Shown one piece after another: positions 27,685 to 41,403 of a DNA stretch of 64,000 bases (the stretch's first letter is position 1; each line of letters opens with the position of its first letter). The translations under genes and the position numbers were made by a program. This stretch comes from Pseudoruegeria sp. HB172150 (lineage in GTDB: Bacteria > Pseudomonadota > Alphaproteobacteria > Rhodobacterales > Rhodobacteraceae): NCBI RefSeq assembly GCF_013184805.1, contig NZ_JAATNG010000001.1, positions 2,108,001 through 2,172,000 on the forward strand, given 5' to 3'. The notes under the pieces are model-generated. The model saw only the letters and a program-made list of their open reading frames with translations. It was not told the DNA's origin and ran no database searches.

Positions 27685-28678
27685 GTTTCAATAGCGCCTC
27701 AAGCTCCGCTTCCGCCTCCGCAATGTCAATGGGGACGGGGTTCGGCCGCGCGGCCAGAGCGGCCTCTGCACGCAGCAGGGCAACGCCCGACAGCGTATGC
27801 GACGCACCCACGACCTCCTGCATCTCGGCCATCCGGCCGGAACAGTGAAGGACAAGGTCGCATCCTGCGGCATGCGCGGCGGCGGTACGGTCCGCCAGCC
27901 CGCCTGCAAGCGCCTCCATAGAAATGTCGTCGGTCATCAGAAGACCGGTGAAGCCGATCTCCTCGCGGATCACCCGCTGCATGATGACAGAGGTGGTCGC
28001 CGGCTGGTCCGGGTCGAAGGCGGTAAAGACGATATGCGCGGTCATCGCCATCGGCAGGTCAGACAGCGCGGTGAACGGCGCAAAATCCCAGGCGCGCAGC
28101 GCTTCGGCGCTTTCGGTCACCACAGGCAGGCCAAGGTGGCTGTCGACAAGCGCGCGGCCATGTCCGGGCATGTGCTTCATCACCGGGGATACACCGCCGG
28201 CGCGCAGTCCTTTGATCACGGCGCGGGCCGCGTCCGTCACCGGGCCGGGCATGGTGCCATAGCAGCGGTTCTTGAGGATCGGATGCGTCCCGTCCTCGGC
28301 GATGTCGCAGGTCGGACCGCAATTCACATCGATGCCCACGTTGCGCAATTCCGACGCAATGATCCGATAACGCAGCTCCATCGTCCGCGCGGCGTTGCAG
28401 CCCGCAATCGCCATCTGGTCCAGCGGCGGCAGCCATTGCCGCCAGTGCGGCGGGCCCATCCGCTGCACCCGGCCGCCTTCCTGGTCGATCAGGATCGGGG
28501 CGTCGCGGCCCACCGCGTCGCGCAGCCCATCGGTCAGACGTTTGACCTGATCCGGTGTCTGGACGTTGCGGGCGAACAGGATAAAGCCCCAGGGCTGCAC
28601 CTCGGCGAAGAAGCGGCGTTCCTCCGGCGTAAGGCGCGGACCGTCGCAGCCAAGTATGACCGAGGTAAGCCCGGCCAT
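27653..28678 (-). CDS. nagZ: Beta-N-acetylhexosaminidase NagZ
   Basis: 341-aa cytosolic glycoside hydrolase family 3 enzyme that removes N-acetylglucosamine from anhydromuropeptides in peptidoglycan recycling. The catalytic loop KHMPGHGRALVDSHLGLP contains the acid/base dyad His and Asp of GH3 NagZ, and the nucleophile Asp lies in TDDISMEALAGG. The start ATG at 28678 shares its A with the stop TGA of the SPOR gene (TGATG). It is a standard length. Confidence 0.94.
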   Translation of the reverse strand: MAGLTSVILGCDGPRLTPEERRFFAEVQPWGFILFARNVQTPDQVKRLTDGLRDAVGRDAPILIDQEGGRVQRMGPPHWRQWLPPLDQMAIAGCNAARTMELRYRIIASELRNVGIDVNCGPTCDIAEDGTHPILKNRCYGTMPGPVTDAARAVIKGLRAGGVSPVMKHMPGHGRALVDSHLGLPVVTESAEALRAWDFAPFTALSDLPMAMTAHIVFTAFDPDQPATTSVIMQRVIREEIGFTGLLMTDDISMEALAGGLADRTAAAHAAGCDLVLHCSGRMAEMQEVVGASHTLSGVALLRAEAALAARPNPVPIDIAEAEAELEALLKHGADDRRVSL

Positions 28679-29598
28679 CAGCGGGCGACCACCGGGATGC
28701 ACGCCTGTTTCTCCGCCACGAAGGCCGAACAGAAGCGCCGTGCGTCGGCGATATCCTCAAAACCCTCGGCGCGCAGGCGGTAGAAGGTCTTGCCACCCGA
28801 GACCGCCTTTTCGATGACGCGGCTCTTGTCGGTCAGGAAATCGGTGAACCGGGCGTCGAGCCGCGCCCATTCCTGCCGCGCCTCGTCGGGGCTGGCGAAG
28901 GCGCCGAACTGTACCAGACGGGTGCCCTCGGCGATGGTTTCGGGATCGACCTCGACCGCCGGGGCGGCCACGGCGCGGGCAACGCTGGCGGCAACCGCTT
29001 CGGCCGTCGCGTCGGTGCCGCCACCGAAACCGGCGGGGCGAACCCTTGGCACCGGCGAAGCCGAGACACCGGGGATACTGGCCGGAATGATCTCGGCCGC
29101 CATGTCCTTTTCCTCGATGATGGCAGAGAGCGGCGTGACGCCGCTTGTCAGCTCATCGGCCAGCGCCATGACATCATCCGCAGAGGCCCGTTCCTCCGGC
29201 GACGCGATCACCTCGGTGGTTTCGGTCGCCTCCGACGCGCTGAGCGTCGGCGTCGGCTGATCCTCTTCGGTCAGGTCCAGTGGCGGCGGGGCCAGCACAA
29301 GCCGGTCGGCGGGCCCTTCGGCCACGCCCTCGGCGGCGACGTTGTTCACCGCCAGCCCCTGATGTTCCGCCTGTTCGCCGCCGGGTTCTTCCGGCGTGAC
29401 GCGCATCGGCCCTTCCAGCGCGCGCACCACCGGCACGCCGGACACGTCGCGCATCAATAGCTGGTAACCCCACAGCCCGAGCCCGGCGATCAACGCCACC
29501 GAACTGATTGCACCCACCCAATTGAAAATGAAGCCGAAAACGCTTTGACCGGCTACACCGTCCGGCTCTGCGCGTCCGCCCAGATACATATCCGCCAT
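28678..29598 (-). CDS. SPOR-domain membrane protein
   Basis: 306-aa bitopic inner-membrane protein. A short cytoplasmic start is followed by a transmembrane helix at about residues 24-49 (FNWVGAISSVALIAGLGLWG). A long Pro/Glu/Ala-rich periplasmic linker follows. The C-terminal ~75 residues are a SPOR domain that binds septal, glycan-denuded peptidoglycan (LVQFGAFASPDEARQEWARL, then FYRLRAEGFEDIADARRFCS). The start has GTGAGG upstream. It lies between argS and nagZ, a conserved alphaproteobacterial order, and probably acts at the division septum together with peptidoglycan recycling. Confidence 0.9.
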   Translation of the reverse strand: MADMYLGGRAEPDGVAGQSVFGFIFNWVGAISSVALIAGLGLWGYQLLMRDVSGVPVVRALEGPMRVTPEEPGGEQAEHQGLAVNNVAAEGVAEGPADRLVLAPPPLDLTEEDQPTPTLSASEATETTEVIASPEERASADDVMALADELTSGVTPLSAIIEEKDMAAEIIPASIPGVSASPVPRVRPAGFGGGTDATAEAVAASVARAVAAPAVEVDPETIAEGTRLVQFGAFASPDEARQEWARLDARFTDFLTDKSRVIEKAVSGGKTFYRLRAEGFEDIADARRFCSAFVAEKQACIPVVAR

Positions 29599-29687
29599 GT
29601 CTGCCTCACTGCCCTTTCGGCGCCGCCGCGCTCTTTGGGCTTATCTTGCCTGCTCAAGACCCGCTGAGGCCGGGTTGCGCCTGTTTA

Positions 29688-31406
29688 TCAGCGCATTTCC
29701 TCGACCGGGGTCACGCCAAGAATACCAAGACCGGCTGAAATAACAACGCCAACGGCCCGTGGCAGGGCAATTTTTTCCACAGAGGCGGAATCGTCCTGTA
29801 GAAAACGCAGCTCGGGCTTTTCGTTGCCCTTGTTCCAGAGCGAATGGAAATCGCTGGCCAGCTCGTAAAGATAGAACGCAACGCGATGCGGTTCATGCGT
29901 CCGCGCGGCGATTTCCACCAGCCGTGGCCACTCCGCGAGCTTCTTGGCCACCGCGATCTCGGCCTCGTCCTCCAGCGTCGGAGTGTCCGAGATGTCGAGC
30001 CCCTGCTCCGCCGCCTTGCGCAGCACCGAATGCACCCGCGCATTGGCGTACTGCACGTAGAAAACGGGGTTCTCCCGCGACTGCTCCAGCACCTTGTCAA
30101 AGTCGAAATCCAGCGGCGCGTCGTTCTTCCGCGTCAGCATCACGAAACGGGTCACGTCGGGCCCGACCTGATCCACCACGTCGCGCAGGGTGACAAAGTT
30201 GCCGGCCCGCTTCGACATCTTGAACGGTTCGCCGTTCTTGAACAGCCGCACCAGCTGCGTCAGCTTGATGTCCAGCGGCACCTTGCCGTCCGACAGCGCG
30301 CTGACGGCGGCCTTCATCCGTTTCACGTACCCGCCGTGATCCGCGCCGAACACATCAATAAGCGCGTCGAACCCTCTGGTAATCTTGTCATAATGGTACG
30401 CGATATCCGGCGCGAAGTAGGTCCACGCGCCGTCCGATTTCTTCACCGGGCGGTCCACGTCGTCGCCATGCTCGGTCGACCGGAACAGCGTCTGCTCGCG
30501 CGGCTCCCAGTCCTCCGGCACCTTGCCCTTCGGCGGCTCCAGCACGCCCTCGTAGATCAGGCCCTTGTCGTTCAGATCATCAAGCGCCGCCTCGATCCGG
30601 CCGGTGCCGTAAAGCGACTTCTCAGAGAAATAGACGTCCATCTCGACGCCCAGAACGCCCAGATCCTCCTTGATCATCGCCAGCATCCGCTCGGTCGCGA
30701 ATTCGCGCACCTCGGCCAGCCAGTACTGCTCTCCCTTGTCGAGCAGCTCCTCGCCGTATTTCTCCTTCAGCGCCTCGCCCACCGGGATCAGGTAGTCGCC
30801 GGGATAGAGGCCCGAGGCGATTTCCGGATCCAGCCCGCAGGCTTCCCGGTAGCGTTCGAAGGCGGACCGCGCCAGCACATCCACCTGCGCGCCGCCGTCG
30901 TTGATGTAATACTCCCGCGTGACGTCGTAGCCCGCGTAATCCAGCAAGGACGCCAGCGCATCCCCGAACACCGCGCCGCGCGTGTGGCCCACATGCAGGG
31001 GACCGGTCGGGTTCGCCGAGACGTATTCGACGTTCACCTTCGTGCCCTTGCCCATATCGGACCGGCCATAGGCCTCGCCCGAGGCCAGCACACGCGTCAC
31101 CAGCCCTTGCCAGACATCCGCCGACAGCCGCAGGTTCAGGAACCCGGGCCCCGCCACCTCGGCGCTTTCGATCCGCGCATCGCCCGCCAGCTTCGCCGCC
31201 AGCGTCTCGGCAATATCGCGCGGCTTCATGCCCGCCGGTTTCGCCAGCACCATCGCCGCGTTCGTCGCCATGTCCCCGTGCGCCGCGTCTCGCGGCGGCT
31301 CGACCGTCACGTTGGCGGTGTCCAGCCCCTCGGGCAGCACGCCCTCGGCCGCCAGCGCGGCCAGCTGGTCCAGAACGAGGTCTCTGATCTCTGAAAACAG
31401 GTTCAT
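29688..31406 (-). CDS. argS: Arginyl-tRNA synthetase
   Basis: 572-aa class I aminoacyl-tRNA synthetase. The HIGH motif appears as [19 protein letters not shown], and KMSKS as [13 protein letters not shown]. The N-terminal Add1 domain precedes the catalytic domain and the C-terminal DALR anticodon domain starts about [15 protein letters not shown]. The start at 31406 ([15 protein letters not shown]) has GGAG seven bases upstream; the frame is open further upstream but without family similarity. First gene of argS-SPOR-nagZ-scpA-scpB. Confidence 0.97.
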   Translation of the reverse strand: MNLFSEIRDLVLDQLAALAAEGVLPEGLDTANVTVEPPRDAAHGDMATNAAMVLAKPAGMKPRDIAETLAAKLAGDARIESAEVAGPGFLNLRLSADVWQGLVTRVLASGEAYGRSDMGKGTKVNVEYVSANPTGPLHVGHTRGAVFGDALASLLDYAGYDVTREYYINDGGAQVDVLARSAFERYREACGLDPEIASGLYPGDYLIPVGEALKEKYGEELLDKGEQYWLAEVREFATERMLAMIKEDLGVLGVEMDVYFSEKSLYGTGRIEAALDDLNDKGLIYEGVLEPPKGKVPEDWEPREQTLFRSTEHGDDVDRPVKKSDGAWTYFAPDIAYHYDKITRGFDALIDVFGADHGGYVKRMKAAVSALSDGKVPLDIKLTQLVRLFKNGEPFKMSKRAGNFVTLRDVVDQVGPDVTRFVMLTRKNDAPLDFDFDKVLEQSRENPVFYVQYANARVHSVLRKAAEQGLDISDTPTLEDEAEIAVAKKLAEWPRLVEIAARTHEPHRVAFYLYELASDFHSLWNKGNEKPELRFLQDDSASVEKIALPRAVGVVISAGLGILGVTPVEEMR

Positions 31407-31631
31407 CGATGTCTCCGGTGAATGGCAGGTTGCTGCTGTAACAGAGGCAAGCGAAGGGTCAAGCCGGTCTTTCCCCGCGCGGCCCGGCAATGGACGCGCA
31501 GAACGCGCCTGCGTCCGGCGCTGCAGGGCTGGATTTCGCCCACATACCACCTGTCGAGATTCATAACTCGCGAAACAATTGCGCGGGGCTAGAGTGGCGC
31601 CGAATTTGGACTCAGCGGAAGGATTTGAAGG

Positions 31632-32174
31632 ATGCGTTTGTCGTTTTTGGCCGCTCTGACATTGGCACTCGCCACGCCGGCGCTGGCCGAGGTGCCGGAA
31701 CCCGAGGGCTTGGTGATCGTCACCCTTGGCGGCACCGCCGAAGCCAACGGCGCCGCGCCCGACCCGGAAAAGCGGGGCTTCTTCAACTATCTGGAACTTG
31801 AATACGGCACCGGTATCGGCCTCGACTTGGCCATCCTGGACACGCTGCCACAGCAGGAAATCACGCGGACCCTGTTCGCCGACGAGGGCGCCGCGACCTA
31901 CAGCGGCCCGCTGCTCGCCGATGTGCTGACCATGGCGGGCGCACAGGGCAAGACTTCGCACCCGATGGCGCTCGATGGGTACGAAGTGGAAATTGCGTGG
32001 GACATGGTAGAGACGCAGCAGCCGATCCTTGCCACCCGGATCGACGGCCTGCCGATCGCCCTTGGACAGCTCGGTCCGACCCTGATCGTGTTCCCGGAAG
32101 TCGAGGACGAAGACCTGACGGAAGAGCTGAACAAGCTGTCGGTCTACGCCCTGACCTATATCGGTCTCGATTGA
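31632..32174 (+). CDS. Periplasmic protein with molybdopterin-oxidoreductase-like fold
   Basis: 180-aa exported protein. Signal peptide residues 1-19 ([19 protein letters not shown]). The mature part resembles small versions of the oxidoreductase molybdopterin-binding (sulfite-oxidase) domain seen in roseobacters: [20 protein letters not shown], then [20 protein letters not shown] and [19 protein letters not shown]. No conserved cysteine to bind molybdenum is present (no Cys after the signal peptide), so it may be a non-catalytic ligand sensor rather than an enzyme. It stands alone between argS and dgt, with no obvious kinase partner. The ribosome-binding site is GGAAGGA, 10 bases upstream. 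Confidence 0.7.
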   Translation: MRLSFLAALTLALATPALAEVPEPEGLVIVTLGGTAEANGAAPDPEKRGFFNYLELEYGTGIGLDLAILDTLPQQEITRTLFADEGAATYSGPLLADVLTMAGAQGKTSHPMALDGYEVEIAWDMVETQQPILATRIDGLPIALGQLGPTLIVFPEVEDEDLTEELNKLSVYALTYIGLD

Positions 32175-32184
32175 CGGACCGCAC

Positions 32185-33324
32185 CTAAAGCTTCTTCAGC
32201 CGCTTCCACTCGCGCAGCGCGAACCGGTCCGTCATCCCCGAGATATAGTCGCAGACGATGCGCGCCAGCGCAGTTTCGTCCGGCACCTCGGCCACTTCCT
32301 TGCGCCACTGTTTCGGCAGGTAGGCCGGGTTATCCATGAAGAACGGGAACAGACCGTCCACGGCCTTGGTCACCTTTTTGCGCACCTTCACCACGTCGGG
32401 CGCGCGGTACATCTGGTGAAACAGGAACTCGCGGGTGACCTTCAGCTGTTCCCAGATCTCGTCCGAAAACCGCACCATCGGGCGGCCGGCAAGGCGGATA
32501 TCCATCGCCGTCTGCGGCTGCAGCTCGGCCAGACGCATCTTTGCCTGGGTCACAACGTCATCGACGAGGATGCCGAAGAACCGGCGCAGCGCCTCGTGCC
32601 GGCGGCGGTAGAGGTTCAGGTTCGGGTATTTCTCGTCGGTCGCCGCGAAACACTCGCTGAGCAGGGGCAGCTGCGACAGGTCCTCGGTCGAGAACAGCTC
32701 CGCACGCAGCCCGTCATGCAGGTCATGCGAGTTGTAGGCGATATCGTCGGAAAGTGCGGCGACCTGCGCCTCTATGCTGGCATGGGTGTGAAGTTCCAGG
32801 TCGTAGACCGCGTTGAACTCCGCCAGCGCATAGGGCACCTCGCCCACCACAGGGCCATTGTGCTTTGCGATGCCTTCCAGCGTCTCCCAGGTCAGGTTCA
32901 GCCCGTCGAATTCAGCGTAATGACGTTCGAGCGCGGTCACTATGCGGATCGCCTGCGCGTTATGGTCGAAGCCGCCATAGGGCTTCATCAGCCGCGACAG
33001 CGCGTCCTCGCCGGTATGGCCGAAGGGCGGATGGCCAAGGTCGTGGGCCAGGGCAACGGCTTCGGCAAGATCGGTGTTCAGCCCAAGCGCCTGCGCGACG
33101 GTGCGCGCGACCTGAGCGACCTCGATGGAATGGGTCAGGCGTGTGCGAAAATAGTCGCCCTCATGCTCGACGAAGACCTGCGTCTTGTGCTTCAGCCGCC
33201 GGAAGGCGCTGGAATGCACGATCCGGTCGCGATCCCGCTGATAGCAATCTCGAAACCGGCTCGGTTCCTCTTCGAATAGGCGTCCGCGCGAGTCCTCTTC
33301 GCGCGCCGCAAATGGCTGAAGCAT
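32185..33324 (-). CDS. dgt: Deoxyguanosinetriphosphate triphosphohydrolase-like protein
   Basis: 379-aa HD-domain dNTP triphosphohydrolase. HD metal-binding residues are H65 ([14 protein letters not shown]) and H94/D95 ([16 protein letters not shown]), followed by the family signature [13 protein letters not shown]. This shorter, type-2 Dgt class controls dNTP pools. The start ATG has GGGGCAGGAC upstream. It is divergent from the A-type Fe-S carrier gene. Confidence 0.9.
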   Translation of the reverse strand: MLQPFAAREEDSRGRLFEEEPSRFRDCYQRDRDRIVHSSAFRRLKHKTQVFVEHEGDYFRTRLTHSIEVAQVARTVAQALGLNTDLAEAVALAHDLGHPPFGHTGEDALSRLMKPYGGFDHNAQAIRIVTALERHYAEFDGLNLTWETLEGIAKHNGPVVGEVPYALAEFNAVYDLELHTHASIEAQVAALSDDIAYNSHDLHDGLRAELFSTEDLSQLPLLSECFAATDEKYPNLNLYRRRHEALRRFFGILVDDVVTQAKMRLAELQPQTAMDIRLAGRPMVRFSDEIWEQLKVTREFLFHQMYRAPDVVKVRKKVTKAVDGLFPFFMDNPAYLPKQWRKEVAEVPDETALARIVCDYISGMTDRFALREWKRLKKL

Positions 33325-33402
33325 GTCCTGCCCCGTTCTTGTCGCCCTGTCCCGGGGCTCATATATGCGCTATGTGTCTGGAATGATATGCCGGAGTCCG
33401 AG

Positions 33403-33726
33403 ATGATCCTTCCGCCCAAGGTGACCGAGCGCGCCTACAACCGCCTGGCCGAGATCGGTGCGGCCGAACAGGGCAAGGCCCTGCGCGTCGCCGTCGAAGG
33501 CGGCGGCTGTTCGGGCTTTCAGTACGACATCTCGCTCGACGACCCGGCCGACGATGACCTCGTCCTCGAAGGCGGCGGCGAGAAGGTCGTCGTCGACAGC
33601 GTCTCCCTGCCCTTCCTCGCCGATGCCACCATCGACTTCACCGAGGAACTGATCGGCGCGCGCTTCGTCATCGAAAACCCGAACGCCACCTCGTCCTGCG
33701 GCTGCGGAACGTCGTTTTCGATCTGA
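33403..33726 (+). CDS. erpA: A-type iron-sulfur cluster carrier (IscA/ErpA family)
   Basis: 107-aa Fe-S scaffold/carrier. The three conserved cysteines are C36 ([11 protein letters not shown]), C99 and C101 (SSCGCGTSF), which bind a [2Fe-2S] or [4Fe-4S] cluster in a dimer. The start ATG 33403 has GGAG seven bases upstream; an in-frame ATG 15 bases earlier is possible. It is full length. The ErpA assignment is preferred over IscA because no isc/suf genes are adjacent, but is not certain. Confidence 0.85.
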   Translation: MILPPKVTERAYNRLAEIGAAEQGKALRVAVEGGGCSGFQYDISLDDPADDDLVLEGGGEKVVVDSVSLPFLADATIDFTEELIGARFVIENPNATSSCGCGTSFSI

Positions 33727-33733
33727 TACCGGT

Positions 33734-33991
33734 CTAGGCCGCCCGCAGGATTGTGAACCCGTCGCATTCACCGCGGATTTCCCAGCGTTTCTGAGCGATC
33801 CGCGTCCCGGCGAGCGTCCGGTGCTCCGGCACCTCCAGAACCTCCTTCACCAACCGCGCTTGCACCACGTTCCCGTCCGAGAACTCCAGCGCGCACGGCC
33901 CGTCGCGCCACGTCCCCGCATAGCGCCCGCCGGCACCCGGGTAGAGATGCGTGTGCGAGGCGTGAAGGCTGAGACGTTTCGCGTCGGTCAT
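33734..33991 (-). CDS. Small hypothetical protein, 85 aa
   Basis: 85-aa protein starting MTDAKRLSLHASHTHLYPGA, with segments GRYAGTWRDGPCALEFSDGN and ECDGFTILRAA. The composition suggests a small beta-rich cytosolic protein with no signal peptide or transmembrane helix. It is convergent with the Fe-S carrier gene (8 bp apart) and divergent from the flavoprotein gene. Function not recognised. Confidence 0.6.
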   Translation of the reverse strand: MTDAKRLSLHASHTHLYPGAGGRYAGTWRDGPCALEFSDGNVVQARLVKEVLEVPEHRTLAGTRIAQKRWEIRGECDGFTILRAA

Positions 33992-34098
33992 ACCGACAGT
34001 TAACCGCACCGCAGCATAACGCGAAAGCGGTTTGCACCCGGTGCACGCCACCCACACCCCCACTTGCGGCACGCCCCGCAACAGGCCAAACCGCCCCC

Positions 34099-35280
34099 AT
34101 GTACCACGAAACGATCATCCTCGGCGCTGGCGCCGCGGGCCTCATGGCCGCCGCCCATGCCGGCCCCGGCACGCTGGTCCTCGACCACGCCAAAGCCCCG
34201 GGGGAAAAGATCCGTATCTCCGGCGGCGGCCGCTGCAATTTCACCAACCTCTACGCCGGCCCCGAAAACTTCCTCTCCGAAAACCCGCATTTCGCCAAAT
34301 CCGCCCTCGCCCGCTACACCCAGTGGGATTTCATCGACCTCGTGAACCGCCACGGCATCCCCTGGCATGAAAAGACGCTCGGCCAGCTCTTTTGCGACAC
34401 CTCCGCGAAAGACATCATCGCGATGCTGCTGGCCGAACTGAACCGGGCGGGCGCCGACCTGCGCCTGCAGGCAGAAGTCACCGAGATCTCCCACGGCCAC
34501 GACGGCTTCACCCTCAGCGTCGCCCGCGACCCGAAACTCACCTGCTCCAACCTCGTCATCGCGACCGGCGGCAAGTCGATCCCAAAGATGGGAGCCTCCG
34601 GCCTCGCCTACCGCATCGCCGACCAGTTCGGTCACCGCGTCACCGAAACCCGCCCCGCCCTCGTGCCCCTCACCTTCGGCCCCGACATCCTGTCGCTGAC
34701 CAAACCGCTTGCCGGCGTCTCCCTGCCTGTCCGCGTCACCTGCAACGGCGTTAGCTTCGACGAGGCGCTGCTCTTCACCCATCGCGGCCTCTCCGGTCCG
34801 GCGATCCTGCAGATCTCCAGCTACTGGCGCGAAACCGAAACCATCTCGATCAACCTCCTGCCCGAAACAGACGCCCTCGACGCCCTGAAAACCGCCCGCA
34901 CCGAAAACGGCCGCCGCGCCATCGGAACGGCGCTCGCGGACCTGCTGCCGTCGCGGTTCGCGGCAGCCTGGGCGGACCTCCACGGCCTCCACGGACAACT
35001 CGCCAACACTCCCGACACGCGACTCGAAGAGATCGCCAACGCCCTGACCAGCTGGACCCTCAATCCCGCCGGCTCCGAAGGCTACCGCACCGCCGAGGTC
35101 ACGCTGGGCGGCGTCGCCACCGACGCGCTGGACAGCCGCACGATGCAGTCTACCCTCGTTCCCGGCCTGTATTACATCGGCGAGGCGGTCGACGTCACCG
35201 GCTGGCTCGGCGGCTACAACTTCCAATGGGCCTGGTCCTCGGGCTGGGCCGCAGGCACCGCCATCGCCGCCCGCGCGTGA
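34099..35280 (+). CDS. HI0933/YhiN family FAD-binding oxidoreductase
   Basis: 393-aa flavoprotein. The N-terminal dinucleotide-binding motif is ILGAGAAGLMAAAHA, followed by GEKIRISGGGRCNFTNL, the HI0933 signature. An internal NADH-rubredoxin-like FAD segment is seen as LVIATGGKSIPKMGAS, and the C-terminal GEAVDVTGWLGGYNFQWAWS closes the FAD site. The family reaction is not known. Codons in this stretch are strongly C-ending, more than in several neighbours. No ribosome-binding site is evident. Confidence 0.88.
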   Translation: MYHETIILGAGAAGLMAAAHAGPGTLVLDHAKAPGEKIRISGGGRCNFTNLYAGPENFLSENPHFAKSALARYTQWDFIDLVNRHGIPWHEKTLGQLFCDTSAKDIIAMLLAELNRAGADLRLQAEVTEISHGHDGFTLSVARDPKLTCSNLVIATGGKSIPKMGASGLAYRIADQFGHRVTETRPALVPLTFGPDILSLTKPLAGVSLPVRVTCNGVSFDEALLFTHRGLSGPAILQISSYWRETETISINLLPETDALDALKTARTENGRRAIGTALADLLPSRFAAAWADLHGLHGQLANTPDTRLEEIANALTSWTLNPAGSEGYRTAEVTLGGVATDALDSRTMQSTLVPGLYYIGEAVDVTGWLGGYNFQWAWSSGWAAGTAIAARA

Positions 35281-35332
35281 CAAGCCCGGCACCATGTGGT
35301 CAACCTGAAACCGGAACAGCCGGAGCGCCGAC

Positions 35333-36112
35333 ATGAAAATCGCCACCTTCAACATCAACGGCATCAAGGCCCGCATCAAGGCGCTGTCCGACTGGCTGGA
35401 CGAGGCGCAGCCCGACGTGGCGCTCCTGCAGGAGATCAAGTCGGTCGACGAGGCGTTCCCGCGCGAGATGTTCGAGGACAAGGGCTACAACGTCGAAACC
35501 CACGGACAGAATAGCTTCAACGGGGTCGCTATCCTGTCGAAATTCCCGCTGGAGGACGTGGTGCGCGGGCTGCCCGGCGATGACGAGGACGATCATGCCC
35601 GGTGGATCGAGGCCACCGTCGTCGGCAAGCGCGCGGTCCGCGTCTGCGGGCTCTACCTGCCCAACGGCAACCCGGTGCCGGGGCCGAAATACGACTACAA
35701 GCTTGCCTGGATGGAAAGATTAAGAACCCGCGCCAAGGCCCTGCTGGAGCAGGAAGAACCGGCGCTGATGGCAGGCGATTACAACGTTATTCCGCAGGCA
35801 GAGGATGCGGCGAAACCCGAATCCTGGGTCGAGGACGCGCTTTTCCTGCCCGAGACCCGCGCCGCGTTCCGGCGGATCGTGAACCTCGGCTTCACCGAGG
35901 CGTTCCGCGCCCGAACCTCCGCCCCCGGGCATTATTCCTTCTGGGATTACCAGGCCGGCGCCTGGCAGCGGAACAACGGCATCCGCATCGACCACCTGCT
36001 GCTGACGCCGCAGGCGGCCGACCTGATGACCGATTGCGGGATCGACAAGGAAATCCGCGGCCGCGACAAGCCGTCGGATCACGTGCCGGTCTGGATCACC
36101 CTGGACGCCTGA
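35333..36112 (+). CDS. xthA: Exodeoxyribonuclease III
   Basis: 259-aa AP endonuclease/3'-5' exonuclease of base-excision repair. Catalytic signatures are FNINGIKARIKAL near the N-terminus, LQEIKSVDEAFP with the metal-binding Glu, MAGDYNVIPQAED and the C-terminal RIDHLLLTPQ and KPSDHVPVWITLD, which holds the catalytic His. The start has GGAGCGCCGAC upstream. Full length. It is convergent with pgm over a terminator element. Confidence 0.95.
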   Translation: MKIATFNINGIKARIKALSDWLDEAQPDVALLQEIKSVDEAFPREMFEDKGYNVETHGQNSFNGVAILSKFPLEDVVRGLPGDDEDDHARWIEATVVGKRAVRVCGLYLPNGNPVPGPKYDYKLAWMERLRTRAKALLEQEEPALMAGDYNVIPQAEDAAKPESWVEDALFLPETRAAFRRIVNLGFTEAFRARTSAPGHYSFWDYQAGAWQRNNGIRIDHLLLTPQAADLMTDCGIDKEIRGRDKPSDHVPVWITLDA

Positions 36113-36117
36113 GGTTT

Positions 36118-36180
36118 CGGATCGCCTTCGGCGATCCGACCGGTGCGAGGGGCTCTGCCCCTCGCGCTCCCCGGGATATT
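36118..36180. terminator. Double-hairpin REP-like terminator between xthA and pgm
   Basis: Two adjacent perfect hairpins: CGGATCGCC (36118-36126) with GGCGATCCG (36130-36138), 3-nt loop, and GCGAGGGGC (36145-36153) with GCCCCTCGC (36157-36165), 3-nt loop. They are followed by GCTCCCCGGGATATTTTCG, then CCAGAAGAAG. From memory, closely similar stretches recur many times between convergent genes in Rhodobacterales genomes, so this looks like a dispersed palindromic element doing bidirectional termination. Only one copy was noticed in this window. Confidence 0.7.
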
Positions 36181-36202
36181 TTCGACCAGAAGAAGATACG
36201 GA

Positions 36203-39965
<3,763 letters not shown>

Positions 39966-39969
<4 letters not shown>

Positions 39970-41399
39970 GGCGCAAGGCTCTCGTATAGATCGGCATAAG
40001 CCGCCGAAGAGCGCCCCCAGTCAAGCTCTGCTTTCATTCCGTTGCGTTGCAGCTGCCGCCAGGCCTTCTTGTCTTCATAAAGCGTTATCAGCCGGCGCAG
40101 CCCCTGCGCAAAGGCCAATCCGTCTGTCGGATGAAACACCACGCCGGTCGCCACGCCCGCCGCAACGGCGGCGGGATTGGCGTCGATCACCGTGTCGTTC
40201 AGCCCGCCGGTGGCGGCCACCACCGGGATCGTGCCATAGCGCAGCCCGTACATCTGGGTCAGGCCGCAGGGCTCGAACCGCGACGGCACCAGCACCGCGT
40301 CGCCGCCCGCGAACAGCCGGTGCGACAGCGGATCGTCATAGCCGATGCGCATGCCGATCCGCGTCGGGTTCAGATCCGCCTCGTGCAGCAGCGCCATCTC
40401 GATCTGCGGATCGCCGGAACCCAGCACGATCAGCCCGCCGCCGCGCCACGTGAACTCGGTCAGAAGCGAGGGGATCAGGTCCAGCCCCTTCTGCGTGGTC
40501 AGGCGGCTGATGACGACCGCCAGCGGGCCGGGCACCGGACCAAGTTTGAATTCCTTGATCAGCGCGGCGCGGTTCTTCGCCTTGTCGGCAAGCGCCTTGG
40601 CGCTGAAATTCTCGATATGCGGGTCCGTCTCCGGCGACCAGATCTCCGTATCAACGCCATTCAGGATGCCATGAAGGTCGTTCGCGCGCTTCTGGATCAC
40701 CCCTTCCAGCCCAAGCCCGTACTCGCCCCGCATCAGTTCGTTGGCGTAGGTCGGGCTGACGGTTGTGATCGCGTCGGCCATCACCAGCCCGGCCTTCAGG
40801 CTGGACAGGTTGCCCCAGTATTCCAGCTCGTCCGAGGTGAAACCGGAGGGCGGCAGTTTCAGCGCCTGCAACCGGTCGACGGGCGCATTGCCCTGGAAGG
40901 CTATGTTGTGAACCGTGACGATGGATTTGACGTCTTCGATGCCGGCGTAACGCATAAAGGCCGGGGCGAACCCGGCCTGCCAGTCGTGACAATGAACGAT
41001 CTCGGGGCGCCAGCCGTCGCTGAGTCCCTCGGCCGCAATCTCCTTTGCGGCCCAGCTGAGCGCGGCGAAACGTTCGGGATTGTCGGGATAGTCGCCGCCC
41101 GGCCCGGAATACGGCCCGCCTGCCCTGTCATAGAGGTGCGGCGCATCGAGAAGCAGCATGTCGAGCCCCTCGACCTGACCGCTCAGGATCTGCGCCTTGC
41201 CACCGAAAAGGTCGGCATCCTTCCACACGACGACGGGCTTCGTCAGCTTCTGAATCAGACCGGGATAGGCGGGCAACAGAACCCGCATGCCCCAGCCGTG
41301 CTCCTTCAGCGCCTTGGGCAGCGCGCCCACGACATCCGCAAGTCCGCCGGTCTTCAGCAGCGGCACGCACTCGGAAGCTACGGAAAGAACGCGCCGCAT
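39966..41399 (-). CDS. glgA: Glycogen synthase (ADP-glucose)
   Basis: 477-aa glycosyltransferase family 5 enzyme. The ADP-glucose binding motif KTGGLADVVGALPKAL (residues ~16-31, KTGGL) is at the N-terminus, and the second domain has PSRFEPCGLTQMYGLRYGT with the conserved catalytic Glu. It elongates alpha-1,4 glucan from ADP-glucose made by GlgC. It starts 4 bases after glgC, whose stop supplies part of a GGGGTAGACAG ribosome-binding region. Confidence 0.96.
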
Positions 41400-41403
41400 C
41401 TGT

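Noticed and set aside
34000-35481. 493-codon minus-strand frame opposite the flavoprotein gene
   Set aside because: Gly/Val/Ala/Glu-rich shadow caused by strong C-ending codons on the plus strand.
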